A stretch of DNA of 10,332 bases from Bacteroidia bacterium (GCA_019454865.1 JACFNJ010000081.1:1-10332); one strand, 5' to 3'; positions 1 through 7,840 are shown, counted from the stretch's first letter. Numbers and translations are program-made. The notes: a model not told the origin generated them from the sequence alone.

Positions 1-425
1 ACTAATAGTTTTTCAATACGTTCAACCAATTCGTAACTTTCAGTTTCAGTAATAAAATTTGTATCTTCACTATCAATACGAAGCATTTGTGTAGCTTGCG
101 ATATAACACGTAGTTTAACGGTAGTATTTCGTTTTTTTGCACGTACAATTCCGGTTGTTCCAATTTTATTTTGCTGCAACAATTCTATCAATGTATCTCC
201 TTCGGTATCTTGTCCTATAACCGAACAGATAGTTGGAAGCGCACCCAAAGCTACCAAATTAAGAGCAACATTTGCAGCTCCTCCTAATCTGTTTTCTTTA
301 TTTTCAACAGCCACTACCGGCACAGGTGCTTCGGGAGAGATACGCTCTACTTTACCAAAATAATAGGCATCTATCATTACATCACCTATTACCAATACTT
401 TTAGTCCGTTAAATTTTTTCAGCAT
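1..425 (-). CDS. rfaE1: D-glycero-beta-D-manno-heptose-7-phosphate kinase (RfaE1/HldE kinase domain), 3' end cut by window
   Basis: The first 141 residues are visible; the rest lies left of the window. This is a PfkB/ribokinase-fold sugar kinase that phosphorylates heptose 7-phosphate at C1, a cytoplasmic step in making ADP-heptose for the LPS inner core. The N-terminal strand VLVIGDVMID (about 10-19) runs into ERISPEAPVPVV (27-38), the signature that separates RfaE/HldE from other PfkB kinases. It is followed by RLGGAANVALN (46-56), the typical PfkB glycine-rich motif, and by TTVKLRVISQ and QMLRID (101-118). The ATG at 425 lies 2 bp after the aminotransferase stop codon, so translational coupling is likely. 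Whether the protein is kinase only (RfaE1) or also carries the nucleotidyltransferase domain (HldE) cannot be seen. Family assignment is firm; exact substrate is inferred from the family. Confidence 0.88.
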   Translation of the reverse strand, partial: MLKKFNGLKVLVIGDVMIDAYYFGKVERISPEAPVPVVAVENKENRLGGAANVALNLVALGALPTICSVIGQDTEGDTLIELLQQNKIGTTGIVRAKKRNTTVKLRVISQATQMLRIDSEDTNFITETESYELVERIEKLL

Positions 426-427
426 AC

Positions 428-1618
428 TTATACTAACTTTTCTAATGCAAGTTTAACTCTACGCATTGCTTCAATTATCTTACTATCTTCAATTGCATAA
501 CTTATCCTAATACAATTTGGTGCACCAAATGCCTCACCTGTTACCATACTTACATGAGCATTATGTAACATATACATACAAAAATCAGTTGCAGTGTGAA
601 TTGTTGTTCCATTATGGCTTTTTCCAAAGTAATAACTTATATCCGGAAAAATATAAAATGCTCCAACAGGATTATTGCATTTCCAATGCGGCATATCTTT
701 TACAGCATTTAAAATTATACCTTGCCTTTGTTTAAATGCAGCTATCATTGCCTTTGAAGGTTCCATTGTTCCATTTAGTGCAGCTACCGCAGCCTTTTGT
801 GAAATACTACTTGTGCCGGATGTGTATTGGCTTTGAATTTTTTCGCATGCTTTTGTAATTGTTGGATGAGCGGCTAAATAACCAAGTCGCCAACCCGTCA
901 TTGCATAAGCTTTTGAAAGCCCATTGATTGTAATCACTCTATCTTTAATGCTTTCAAATTGTGCAATACTTTCATGCTTGCCAATAAAATTTATAAACTC
1001 ATAAATTTCATCGGAGATGATATAAATATCCGGATGTTTTTCAAATACCGCTACTAAACTCTCTAGTTCCTGTTTTGTATAAATACTTCCTGTTGGGTTG
1101 CATGGCGATGAGAATAAAAAAACTTTACTGCGCGTTGATATAACAGCTTCTAATTGGGCTGCTGTTATTTTATATTGTTGCTCAACAGTTGTATTAATAA
1201 ATACCGGAACACCTTCTATAAGCTTAGTCATGTCTGAATAACTAACCCAATATGGTGTAGGAATTATTACTTCATCTCCTTTATTTACTAATGCCATCAA
1301 AGTATTCATTATACATTGTTTTGCACCTGTAGAAATTAAAATTTGATCGGGAGTGTAAGTTAAATTGTTTTCTCGTTTCAATTTAGCAACTACTGCTTCA
1401 CGCAATTCAAGTGTACCTGCAACCGGAGTGTAAAAACTAAAATTATCCTCTATCGCTTGTTTTGCAGCATCTTTTACGTGTTGAGGTGTAAAAAAATCAG
1501 GCTCGCCTAAGCTTAGGCTAATTACATCATGCCCTTGAGCGATTAATTCGCGGCTTAGCTTAGCCATTGCAATTGTTTGCGGTTCGGTAATATAATTTAC
1601 TCTTTCTGCTAATTTCAT
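428..1618 (-). CDS. Class I PLP-dependent aminotransferase (aspartate aminotransferase-like)
   Basis: A complete 396-residue fold-type I aminotransferase, the normal length for subgroup I-beta aspartate aminotransferases. Visible landmarks: SLGEPDFFTP (36-45) for substrate binding; YTPVAGTLELR (63-73); ISTGAKQ (95-101), the PLP phosphate-binding loop; TPYW with W124 stacking on the cofactor; NPTG at 174-177 with N174; SDEIYE with D203 and Y206, which contact the pyridine ring; SKAYAMTGWR with K236 as Schiff-base lysine and R244; and R371 in CIRISYA, which binds the substrate alpha-carboxylate. It probably moves the amino group between aspartate (or another amino acid) and 2-oxoglutarate in the cytoplasm. 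Related I-beta enzymes act on aromatic amino acids or prephenate, so the substrate is not certain. It follows an 83-bp gap, the largest within the minus array, and leads directly into the heptose kinase. Confidence 0.92.
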   Translation of the reverse strand: MKLAERVNYITEPQTIAMAKLSRELIAQGHDVISLSLGEPDFFTPQHVKDAAKQAIEDNFSFYTPVAGTLELREAVVAKLKRENNLTYTPDQILISTGAKQCIMNTLMALVNKGDEVIIPTPYWVSYSDMTKLIEGVPVFINTTVEQQYKITAAQLEAVISTRSKVFLFSSPCNPTGSIYTKQELESLVAVFEKHPDIYIISDEIYEFINFIGKHESIAQFESIKDRVITINGLSKAYAMTGWRLGYLAAHPTITKACEKIQSQYTSGTSSISQKAAVAALNGTMEPSKAMIAAFKQRQGIILNAVKDMPHWKCNNPVGAFYIFPDISYYFGKSHNGTTIHTATDFCMYMLHNAHVSMVTGEAFGAPNCIRISYAIEDSKIIEAMRRVKLALEKLV

Positions 1619-1701
1619 AATTAAGTTAAAGGTGCGAATATAAAATTATTCGTTGGTATGTATAACAACCCGCTTTGTAAGGTGCAATAAATATTAATGA
1701 G

Positions 1702-2868
1702 CTACTCTTTAATAAACTTGGAGTAAAATGTCATCCCTTCTTTATTAATAAACTCAATAAAGTACATTCCTTTTTGTAATTGATTGCAATTTACCTCATG
1801 ATTTGAAGTGTAATTTTGCTGCATAACTTTTAATCCTTGCAAATTATAAATACGCAAAATACCTGAAGTAGTAACACCCGATAAATTTAATGTGTGCAAT
1901 ATCGGATTAGGAGTAACAACAAGCTGATGTTGTAGTGCTTTATCCTCTATTCCCAGCAATAAACTATCATAAGTTAAATCCAAAACAACTGTAGTGCCCA
2001 ACTTAGCCATTTGATAAAAGTAATTAACATTAAATGTACCAAACGTATCGCTCATTTGGTGCCAATTGGGATTCATTTTTGGACCATTATAAATCTCATT
2101 TATACCAACTGCAGTAAGATTTTGCGCCCAAAAAGAACCATGATCGCTATTTGGGTCACCGGGGTTTTGTACCACAGGAATTAATGGTACTTCATATTTA
2201 TTAATTACATCTACTACTTTATTTGCCAACTGAACAGAATATCCATTCGGACGTGTATGAATTTCAACTACACTATCATTATTGGGGCTCCAGGCTATCA
2301 TGTCTTGATTAATGTAAGCTACCAATTTATTTCCTTGCAAATACTCGTTAACTAATGCTTTGCTACCCAACAAGCCAGGCTCTTCTTCGTCCCAAAAAAT
2401 TAAATGTAAAGTAACCGGAAACTGCTTACCTGCACACACGCGTGCAGCTTCAAGTACAGCAGCTGTACCGCTAGCATTATCATCGGCACCCGGATAAATT
2501 AAATTAGGATTATTACTCCCTACAGCATCATAATGTGCACCATAAACAATTACTTTATCTGAACGCAACCCCGGAATTTTTGCAATAATATTTGTTCCTG
2601 TACTGCCAAAATTCATTGTATCAAATGCAACATTCCAATCGGTAAGTTTTTGTTTGATATACGTACATGCTAATGAGTTTCCTGCTGAGCCCATATATCG
2701 AGATTTAATATATGTTCCATCGGCTAAAGGATGTAATCCTGTAAGCTGTTTTACATAGTTCACTAACGAATCCTCACTAATTAAACTAACCGTTTGTTGC
2801 ACATTATTATTTTGTGCAAAACCATTAATCATGTATAAACTAAATACGATAAAAAACCATTTTTTCAT
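1702..2868 (-). CDS. Secreted M28 family zinc metallopeptidase with T9SS type A sorting domain
   Basis: A 388-residue exported peptidase. A signal peptide (MKKWFFIVFSLYMINGFAQ, 1-19) is followed by the M28 aminopeptidase domain (about 30-300). The co-catalytic zinc ligands of the family can be assigned: H112 in AHYD, D129 in GADDNASG (bridging), E163 next to catalytic E162 in DEEEPGLLGS, D189 in NQDM and H243 in SDHGSF. The last 75 or so residues (VVTPNPILHTLNLSG, IYNLQGLKV, LQKGMYFIEF, ending KFIKE) form a Por/type A C-terminal sorting domain, so the protein should cross the outer membrane through the type IX system and be released or anchored on the surface. It likely removes N-terminal amino acids from peptides outside the cell. 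It starts 33 bp after the TPR gene and may share its transcript. Ligand numbering is by comparison with Aeromonas-type M28 enzymes; exact specificity is unknown. Confidence 0.93.
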   Translation of the reverse strand: MKKWFFIVFSLYMINGFAQNNNVQQTVSLISEDSLVNYVKQLTGLHPLADGTYIKSRYMGSAGNSLACTYIKQKLTDWNVAFDTMNFGSTGTNIIAKIPGLRSDKVIVYGAHYDAVGSNNPNLIYPGADDNASGTAAVLEAARVCAGKQFPVTLHLIFWDEEEPGLLGSKALVNEYLQGNKLVAYINQDMIAWSPNNDSVVEIHTRPNGYSVQLANKVVDVINKYEVPLIPVVQNPGDPNSDHGSFWAQNLTAVGINEIYNGPKMNPNWHQMSDTFGTFNVNYFYQMAKLGTTVVLDLTYDSLLLGIEDKALQHQLVVTPNPILHTLNLSGVTTSGILRIYNLQGLKVMQQNYTSNHEVNCNQLQKGMYFIEFINKEGMTFYSKFIKE

Positions 2869-2901
2869 ACTGAAAATCCGATGTATTTTGAGCAGTATAA
2901 T

Positions 2902-4395
2902 TTAATCTAATTTTTCCAATTCTGTTGCTACTTTTATTTCAATTTCTTGAATATGCTCTGCTTTTGAATATTCTTTGGCAGCTTCAAGGTTAGATTTTGC
3001 TAATTGCTTAAAGCCCATCTTTCCATAAATTATTCCTACCTGAAGATAAGATAATGGAGCAAAAGAATATGGAGAAGATTTAGAAGAATTTTTTATTACC
3101 TGTGCATACATTTCAATAGCTGAACTGTATTTATGCATTTCTTGAAAAATTCGTCCGTAACGGTAATAGTACTCCTGTTTTTGATATGTAGTTTTACACG
3201 CATCAATATCATGCTGTTTTATTGTTTCCTCTGCCTTTGTATAATATCCACCATCAAACAGTAACCGAGCTTTTAATACAGTAATATTTTGAGGTAAATT
3301 TTTTGCTAAAACATACTTTGTGTTTTTCTCTTCTTCGCTATCCGATTTTTTAATCTTACGCTCTAACTCGCGATAGGCAAGATATTTTTCCTTATTACCA
3401 TTAATTAAATAAAACCAACTTAACCGATGGTAAGCGTCATACAACAACACTTTACCCTTGTATTGATAAATAAAACTTTTAATTGGTAAATCTGCATCTG
3501 CATCCAATCGGTACAATTTGTATTGCCCAAGCATTAAGTCTAACATTGGAAATGAACTGTATTCCGTTGTTTTTGGGCGATTGGTTAATACATTTATAGC
3601 CTCTTCGTTTTGTGCTGCTTTATTTGCTGTATATGCACGCAAGTAACAGCTCATTAAGTTGGTTTCCCAATCTTTAGTATTGTTACGTACAAACTCCCAT
3701 GCCTTTTTTTTATCGTCAAAATTTAAGGTAAAAAGCCCATAATAGAATACGCAAAGTTGTTTATCAATAATGTATTCTTCCGGTATATCCGATTGTAAAT
3801 ATTTTTCAATTAGTTGTATTCCTTGCTCATAATTACCCGATAATCCAGCAATATTAAGTACCCATTTGTAATTTTTGGGAGTAGTGCCAAGCAGTGCTTT
3901 AAAAAGCCCAATAGTTTTTTGGCTCGGTAAAAAGTTAGGAAACTTGCTTACATTTTGATTTGCCAATTGATAGGCACTACGGAAATCCAACATTGAGGAC
4001 AGAAAATCTTGCTGAAAAACCTTGATAAAACCCCATTGCAGATACATTTCGCTTTGAACGTATAAATAATACGGACTGCTTTGCGGAATTTGTTTTGCAG
4101 TTTCAAAACGGGAGTTTTTAAATTGTTGTGCGCTTTTGTAATCTAAAGGATTTTGGGAAGTTACTACTTTATAAAAATCAATGGTATTTTCTAAGTATGC
4201 GATTGCTGCATTGGTAGGATTCAGTTTTTTTTCTAGCTCTAAAATTTGTTCGGCTTTATTTAATCGTAAAGTAGCAATACATTTTTGTGCTTCAATACAT
4301 CCTGATGTAAAGTGAAATGTAGATGCCTGAAGGGTGTAAACAAAAAAAAGGAGCATAACGGTAACTCCCAATTTTGCTCCTTTCTTATTATACAT
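2902..4395 (-). CDS. Exported TPR-like helical repeat protein of unknown function
   Basis: A 497-residue protein with a lysine-rich start and a hydrophobic stretch (about 9-24) ending near LQAS, which reads as a signal peptide or membrane anchor. The rest is alpha-helical. Recognisable TPR-type helices lie near 408-437 (YYYRYGRIFQEM, YSSAIEMYAQVI) and 448-480 (LSYLQVGIIYGKMG, AKSNLEAAKEY). The middle part is less regular: a helix pair at 108-150 leads to FLPSQKTIGLFKALLG and WVLNIAGLSGNYEQGI (155-193), a layout that loosely recalls Iml2/TTC39-type proteins. No catalytic motif is visible, so a scaffold or binding role outside the cytoplasmic membrane is inferred. The ATG at 4395 lies 18 bp after the zinc-ribbon gene and inside a perfect palindrome. 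The protein name goes no further than TPR-like. Confidence 0.75.
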   Translation of the reverse strand: MYNKKGAKLGVTVMLLFFVYTLQASTFHFTSGCIEAQKCIATLRLNKAEQILELEKKLNPTNAAIAYLENTIDFYKVVTSQNPLDYKSAQQFKNSRFETAKQIPQSSPYYLYVQSEMYLQWGFIKVFQQDFLSSMLDFRSAYQLANQNVSKFPNFLPSQKTIGLFKALLGTTPKNYKWVLNIAGLSGNYEQGIQLIEKYLQSDIPEEYIIDKQLCVFYYGLFTLNFDDKKKAWEFVRNNTKDWETNLMSCYLRAYTANKAAQNEEAINVLTNRPKTTEYSSFPMLDLMLGQYKLYRLDADADLPIKSFIYQYKGKVLLYDAYHRLSWFYLINGNKEKYLAYRELERKIKKSDSEEEKNTKYVLAKNLPQNITVLKARLLFDGGYYTKAEETIKQHDIDACKTTYQKQEYYYRYGRIFQEMHKYSSAIEMYAQVIKNSSKSSPYSFAPLSYLQVGIIYGKMGFKQLAKSNLEAAKEYSKAEHIQEIEIKVATELEKLD

Positions 4396-4407
4396 AGCTA
4401 TGTATAA
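4388..4407. repeat. Perfect 20-bp palindrome over the TPR gene start codon
   Basis: TTATACATAG followed by its exact reverse complement CTATGTATAA, centred between 4397 and 4398. The start codon of the TPR gene (4395-4393) lies inside it, and nearly all of the 18-bp gap to the zinc-ribbon stop codon is palindrome. As RNA it can fold into an 8-bp stem with an AGCU loop, with the AUG in the 3' arm; as DNA it has the symmetry of a dimeric regulator site. Function is inferred; the symmetry is read directly. Confidence 0.6.
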
Positions 4408-4413
4408 AAGTTA

Positions 4414-5166
4414 TTAAATAGAAACTTCTTCTGCCAATTGTGGGTCAACAAGAACTCTACCACAATGCTCACAAACTAAAATCTTTTTGCGTTGACGAAT
4501 ATCCGCTTGGCGTTGAGGAGGGATTTTAGAGAAACATCCACCGCAAGCATCTCTTTCAATAATTGCAATCCCAATTCCGTTCTTCACATTAGCACGAATG
4601 CCTGTGTACCCTTTTAATAAACGTTCATCGATTATTGCGGTAGCTTTATTACGCATTGTTAATAATTCCGCTTCTTCTTTTTCTGTTTCTTCTACAATCG
4701 TATCCAATTCCGCTTTCTTATTTTTCAAATCCACCTGACGGCCTTCCAACTCAGTAATAATAGTAGCTTTGCTTTCATTTTTTTGTTCAATATCAAATTG
4801 TAGGTTTTTGATACGTTTTTCAGCTGCCTGAACTTCTAATCCGGCTATTTCTATTTCTTTGTTCAAAGCATCATACTCTCTATTATTTTTTACATTATCT
4901 AATTGCTTTTGATACTTAGCAATATTGGCTTTGGTATCAACTATTTTGGTTTTATTTTGTGAAATAGCAGATTCCATTTGAGCAATTTCCGCTTCTAAGT
5001 TTTCGCCACGTGTTTCAAGTCCGGCTAATTCATCTTCCAAATCAGCAACTTCCATAGGCAATTCGCCACGAACTGCTCTAAGTTTATCTATTTTGGTATC
5101 TATTACCTGAACTTTGAAAAGGGCTTTTAATTTCTCTTCGATACTTAACTCTGTATTAGCAGCCAT
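4414..5166 (-). CDS. Coiled-coil protein with C4-type zinc ribbon (DUF164 / zf-RING_7 family)
   Basis: A 250-residue cytoplasmic protein in two parts. Residues about 15-180 are a long, highly charged helical hairpin with heptad-like spacing (LEDELAGLETRGENLEAEI and similar), so an antiparallel coiled coil is expected. The C-terminal part (about 185-245) is a zinc ribbon with paired cysteines C208/C211 in CGGC and C232/C235 in CEHC. This is the architecture of the DUF164/zf-RING_7 family, which includes Helicobacter HP0958 (FlgZ) and chlamydial CdsZ. Those relatives act as chaperones or nucleic-acid-binding adaptors; the Bacteroidota members have no settled role. The ATG lies 2 bp after the Nif3 stop codon, so the two are probably coupled. 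Family call firm, function open. Confidence 0.88.
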   Translation of the reverse strand: MAANTELSIEEKLKALFKVQVIDTKIDKLRAVRGELPMEVADLEDELAGLETRGENLEAEIAQMESAISQNKTKIVDTKANIAKYQKQLDNVKNNREYDALNKEIEIAGLEVQAAEKRIKNLQFDIEQKNESKATIITELEGRQVDLKNKKAELDTIVEETEKEEAELLTMRNKATAIIDERLLKGYTGIRANVKNGIGIAIIERDACGGCFSKIPPQRQADIRQRKKILVCEHCGRVLVDPQLAEEVSI

Positions 5167-5168
5167 AT

Positions 5169-6263
5169 TTAATAATATTTAATTGGATTTGTATTAGTTT
5201 CTGATAAAATGACCGCAAAAGTATGGAATTTTTTTAAAATTTCATCAGCTAATAAGTTAATTGTGAAAATTTCACTCTCATAATGACCAATGTCGGCAAT
5301 CATCAGTTTGTTTTCTGCATCAAAAAACTCATGATACTTAAAGTCGGCCGTAACATAAGCATCAGCACCTGCGGCTATTGCCTGTTTTAATAAAAAACTT
5401 CCTGAACCACCACAAACAGCAACCTTTTTAATACTTCCCACTAATGGTGTATAACGAATTACGGAAGTTTGCATGGCATCTTTTAAAAACTGTAAAAACT
5501 GTTTTTCATCCATACTTTCCGCCAACTCCCCTATCAGCCCACTACCTACTGCTTTATTTGCATTAACTATGGGTACAATATCATATGCTACTTCTTCGTA
5601 TGGATGGGCTAAAAGCATAGCAGTTAATACTGTATTAAGTTTCACCTCCTCAACCAATACTTCTAATCGCATTTCCGATTCTGTATGCTGTATGTTTTTA
5701 TCTCCTACAAACGCATTACTATTGTCATTCCCTTTAAATGTGCCTTTACCTTCCCCGTAAAAACTACATTCGCTGTAATTACCTATTTTACCTGCTCCTG
5801 CTTGGAAAATTGCAGTTTGAACTTGTTCAAAATGAGATATAGGTACAAAAACCACAAGTTTATTTAGTAATCCTTTTTTGGGAGACAAGATTTTTGTTTC
5901 CTTAAGGTTTAATCGTTCTGCAATTTTGGTATTTACTCCATGCAATACATTGTCGTAATTGGTATGTATAGCGTAAATAGCAATATTATTTTTGATGGCT
6001 TTTATTACTGTTCGCTCAACATAATTTTTACCATTCAACTTTTTTAATCCACCAAAAATAATGGGATGGTGTGCAACAATTAAATTACATCCTTTGCGGA
6101 TTGCTTCATCAACTACTGCCTCCGTACAATCCAATGTAATTAACACCTTACTTACTTCAGTAGAAGCATCCCCAACCAATAAGCCGCAATTGTCATAATT
6201 TTCTTGATATGCCAACGGTGCTAACGTTTCTAAGTAATCTGTTATATCTTTTATTTTTTGCAT
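5169..6263 (-). CDS. Nif3-like dinuclear metal center protein (YqfO type, with inserted middle domain)
   Basis: A 364-residue Nif3/YbgI-family protein. Metal-site motifs are intact: AHHPIIFGG with H65/H66, IHTNYDNV with D104, and GHYESE with H327 and E331, which together hold two metal ions in characterised relatives. NYDNCGLLVGD (22-32) is the conserved N-terminal motif. At 364 residues it is the long form: an inserted PII/CutA-like domain (about 130-230, including LLAHPYEEVAYDI) separates the two halves, as in Bacillus YqfO; the short E. coli form YbgI lacks it. These proteins form toroidal hexamers. The old label GTP cyclohydrolase I type 2 is based on weak evidence, so the biochemical role is best called unknown. 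It lies 30 bp after the WD40 gene and 2 bp before the zinc-ribbon gene. Confidence 0.93.
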   Translation of the reverse strand: MQKIKDITDYLETLAPLAYQENYDNCGLLVGDASTEVSKVLITLDCTEAVVDEAIRKGCNLIVAHHPIIFGGLKKLNGKNYVERTVIKAIKNNIAIYAIHTNYDNVLHGVNTKIAERLNLKETKILSPKKGLLNKLVVFVPISHFEQVQTAIFQAGAGKIGNYSECSFYGEGKGTFKGNDNSNAFVGDKNIQHTESEMRLEVLVEEVKLNTVLTAMLLAHPYEEVAYDIVPIVNANKAVGSGLIGELAESMDEKQFLQFLKDAMQTSVIRYTPLVGSIKKVAVCGGSGSFLLKQAIAAGADAYVTADFKYHEFFDAENKLMIADIGHYESEIFTINLLADEILKKFHTFAVILSETNTNPIKYY

Positions 6264-6293
6264 TGTGGCTAATGTACAATTTTTACAGTTATT

Positions 6294-7193
6294 TCAATCA
6301 ATTTTCCAAAGTATAGCGGTTCTATCATCACTTACAGTAACAAATTCAGTATCGTTTAACCACTTGCATTTGTTTACACTACTTAAATGTCCGTTGCTTC
6401 TGTCTTTATCCAACACTTTGAGCAATTGCATTGTTGATGTTTCCCAAATCTTTACCATTTTATCCATGCCTACAGTTACAAAAAAATTTCCACTCGGATT
6501 AAATGAAATATGATTTATATGCAACGTGTGTGCAGGAATATCAATATCCAACGAATAATTATTATTTACAATCCAAGTTTTTAATTGTACATCTCTTCCT
6601 CCACTTAACAACTCACTTCCATCCCTTGTATATGCAACCGTAAAAACGGAATTGGTATGTGCATGTAAATCTTCAATAACTTGCATTTGAGGTAATAAAA
6701 AAATGCGAATATGGTAATCACTATACGCTACGGCAAGGTGCTTATTGTAGGTATTAAAAGCTAATGCACGTGCACTTTTATTGCTGTAATGTTCTTGTTT
6801 TATGATGGATAAATCCGGCAAATTACAAACATTAACTTTTCCATCGCCACCGCAGCTTATTAAATTACCGGCTATCAATTGTAAATCAAAAATTCCATTT
6901 GTATGCAGTTCAATGTTCCGAATTTCTTTGCCAATAGTTAAATCCACAACATGAAGATTACCGGAAGCAGTACCACACAACAACCAATTCAAATCTTTAT
7001 GAAACAATAAACTATAAACCGGACGATTAACCTGAACCAATAGTTTTCCCATATCGGGATTATTTTTATCCCATGATACGATATAACCATCCGCACCACC
7101 GGTATAAAATACCGACTCACATGCTTCAAGAGCATAAACTGCCCCTTTATGTCCGCTAAATTTTCCTATATTCGTAACGTTAAAATTTTGCAT
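6294..7193 (-). CDS. WD40 repeat protein, seven-bladed beta-propeller
   Basis: A 299-residue protein made almost entirely of seven WD-type repeats, one full propeller. Repeats can be followed by their GH/H starts and W/D ends: HKGAVYAL...SWD (15-42), PVYSLLF...VVD (58-84), HTNGIFDL...VCN (97-124), ARALAF...IRIF (141-165), HTNSVFTV...KTW (179-207), HTLHINHI...KIW (222-250) and SSVNKCKW...LWK (271-297). No signal peptide or enzyme domain is seen, so a cytoplasmic scaffold is likely. I chose the ATG at 7193 (MQNFNVTNIGKFSGH) because the first blade begins just after it. The frame stays open to an ATG at 7202 and an ATG at 7292, but those extensions lie inside the opposite-strand phosphopantetheinyl transferase and add no propeller sequence. 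It heads the minus array. Confidence 0.85.
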   Translation of the reverse strand: MQNFNVTNIGKFSGHKGAVYALEACESVFYTGGADGYIVSWDKNNPDMGKLLVQVNRPVYSLLFHKDLNWLLCGTASGNLHVVDLTIGKEIRNIELHTNGIFDLQLIAGNLISCGGDGKVNVCNLPDLSIIKQEHYSNKSARALAFNTYNKHLAVAYSDYHIRIFLLPQMQVIEDLHAHTNSVFTVAYTRDGSELLSGGRDVQLKTWIVNNNYSLDIDIPAHTLHINHISFNPSGNFFVTVGMDKMVKIWETSTMQLLKVLDKDRSNGHLSSVNKCKWLNDTEFVTVSDDRTAILWKID

Positions 7194-7812
7194 GGCAATC
7201 ATCAATTCAATATCAATAGGCGAAAATACCCTTTTATTGGTATGGGATATTACAGAAAGTGTAGAAATATTATCTAATCTAACAAAAAACATTCAAGATA
7301 TAGGCACACTAACACCTAAAAACAATTTACACTGGCTGGCAAGTAGAGCAATTTTAGCATCACATTTTGGTAAAGATGCAATCATTGTTATCTCAAAAAA
7401 TAAATTTAATAAACCATCCATGACAGTTAATGGCGAAGATTATAATCTTTCTATTACACATAGTGGTCAATACGCAGCTATACTATTCAGTAAGTTTCGA
7501 ATGGTAGCTTTGGATATTGAAAAATTAGATTCACGGATAGATAGGGTTACGCATAAATTTATAAATAATGCAGAAACAGAAATGCTTGAAAGCAGCAAAA
7601 ACAGTACGCATGACAAAACATTAATATGGAGTGCTAAGGAAACATTGTATAAATTTTATGGAGAAAAAGAGTTAGATTTTAAACAGCACATGACCATTTT
7701 TATCAATAATCCGATGCAGTTAAGAGGGTGTTTACACAAGCATACACCGCATTTTTATGAACTACATGCTACATTATTTAACAATTATGTTTTGACTTAT
7801 TTGGTTGAATAA
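7192..7812 (+). CDS. 4'-phosphopantetheinyl transferase, Sfp type
   Basis: A 206-residue enzyme that transfers the phosphopantetheine arm of coenzyme A to a serine of acyl- or peptidyl-carrier proteins, turning apo into holo form in the cytoplasm. Diagnostic motifs are in order: WLASRAIL (48-55), SITHSGQYAA (87-96), VALDIEK with D108 and E110 as magnesium ligands (normally GIDIE), and WSAKETLYK (146-154) with E150 and K154 in the catalytic helix. The N-terminus, with VWDITES at 17-23, fits Bacteroidota homologues and supports the ATG at 7192, whose bases overlap the start codon of the divergent WD40 gene. The carrier protein it serves is not in this window; fatty acid, polyketide or pigment pathways are all possible. 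It ends 28 bp before a strong terminator hairpin. Confidence 0.93.
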   Translation: MAIINSISIGENTLLLVWDITESVEILSNLTKNIQDIGTLTPKNNLHWLASRAILASHFGKDAIIVISKNKFNKPSMTVNGEDYNLSITHSGQYAAILFSKFRMVALDIEKLDSRIDRVTHKFINNAETEMLESSKNSTHDKTLIWSAKETLYKFYGEKELDFKQHMTIFINNPMQLRGCLHKHTPHFYELHATLFNNYVLTYLVE

Positions 7813-7840
7813 ATTATAACCAATACATTTTTTAAAAATA

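Noticed and set aside
1635..1642. TATATTCG on the minus strand as a -7 promoter element for the aminotransferase
   Set aside because: It differs from TAnnTTTG by one base and the nearest TTG upstream is about 23 bases away, not 19. A promoter in this 83-bp gap is plausible but not shown.
5167..5183. Near-tandem ATTAAATAT repeat at the Nif3/zinc-ribbon junction
   Set aside because: Very short and of low complexity; explained by the IKYY-stop codons followed by an AT-rich start region.
5473..5867. Plus-strand open frames opposite the Nif3 gene (and similar ones at 517-735, 6265-6513 and 9919-10131)
   Set aside because: They are antisense to well-supported genes, have no recognisable motifs and look like by-products of AT-rich coding sequence.
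7167..7174. TATATTCG on the plus strand as promoter for the phosphopantetheinyl transferase
   Set aside because: No TTTG at the right distance; it lies in WD40 coding sequence and one near-match of this length is expected by chance.
7194..7292. N-terminal extension of the WD40 protein to the ATG at 7292 (33 more residues) or to the ATG at 7202
   Set aside because: The added residues lie opposite the start of the phosphopantetheinyl transferase, do not resemble a WD repeat, and the propeller begins just after the ATG at 7193.
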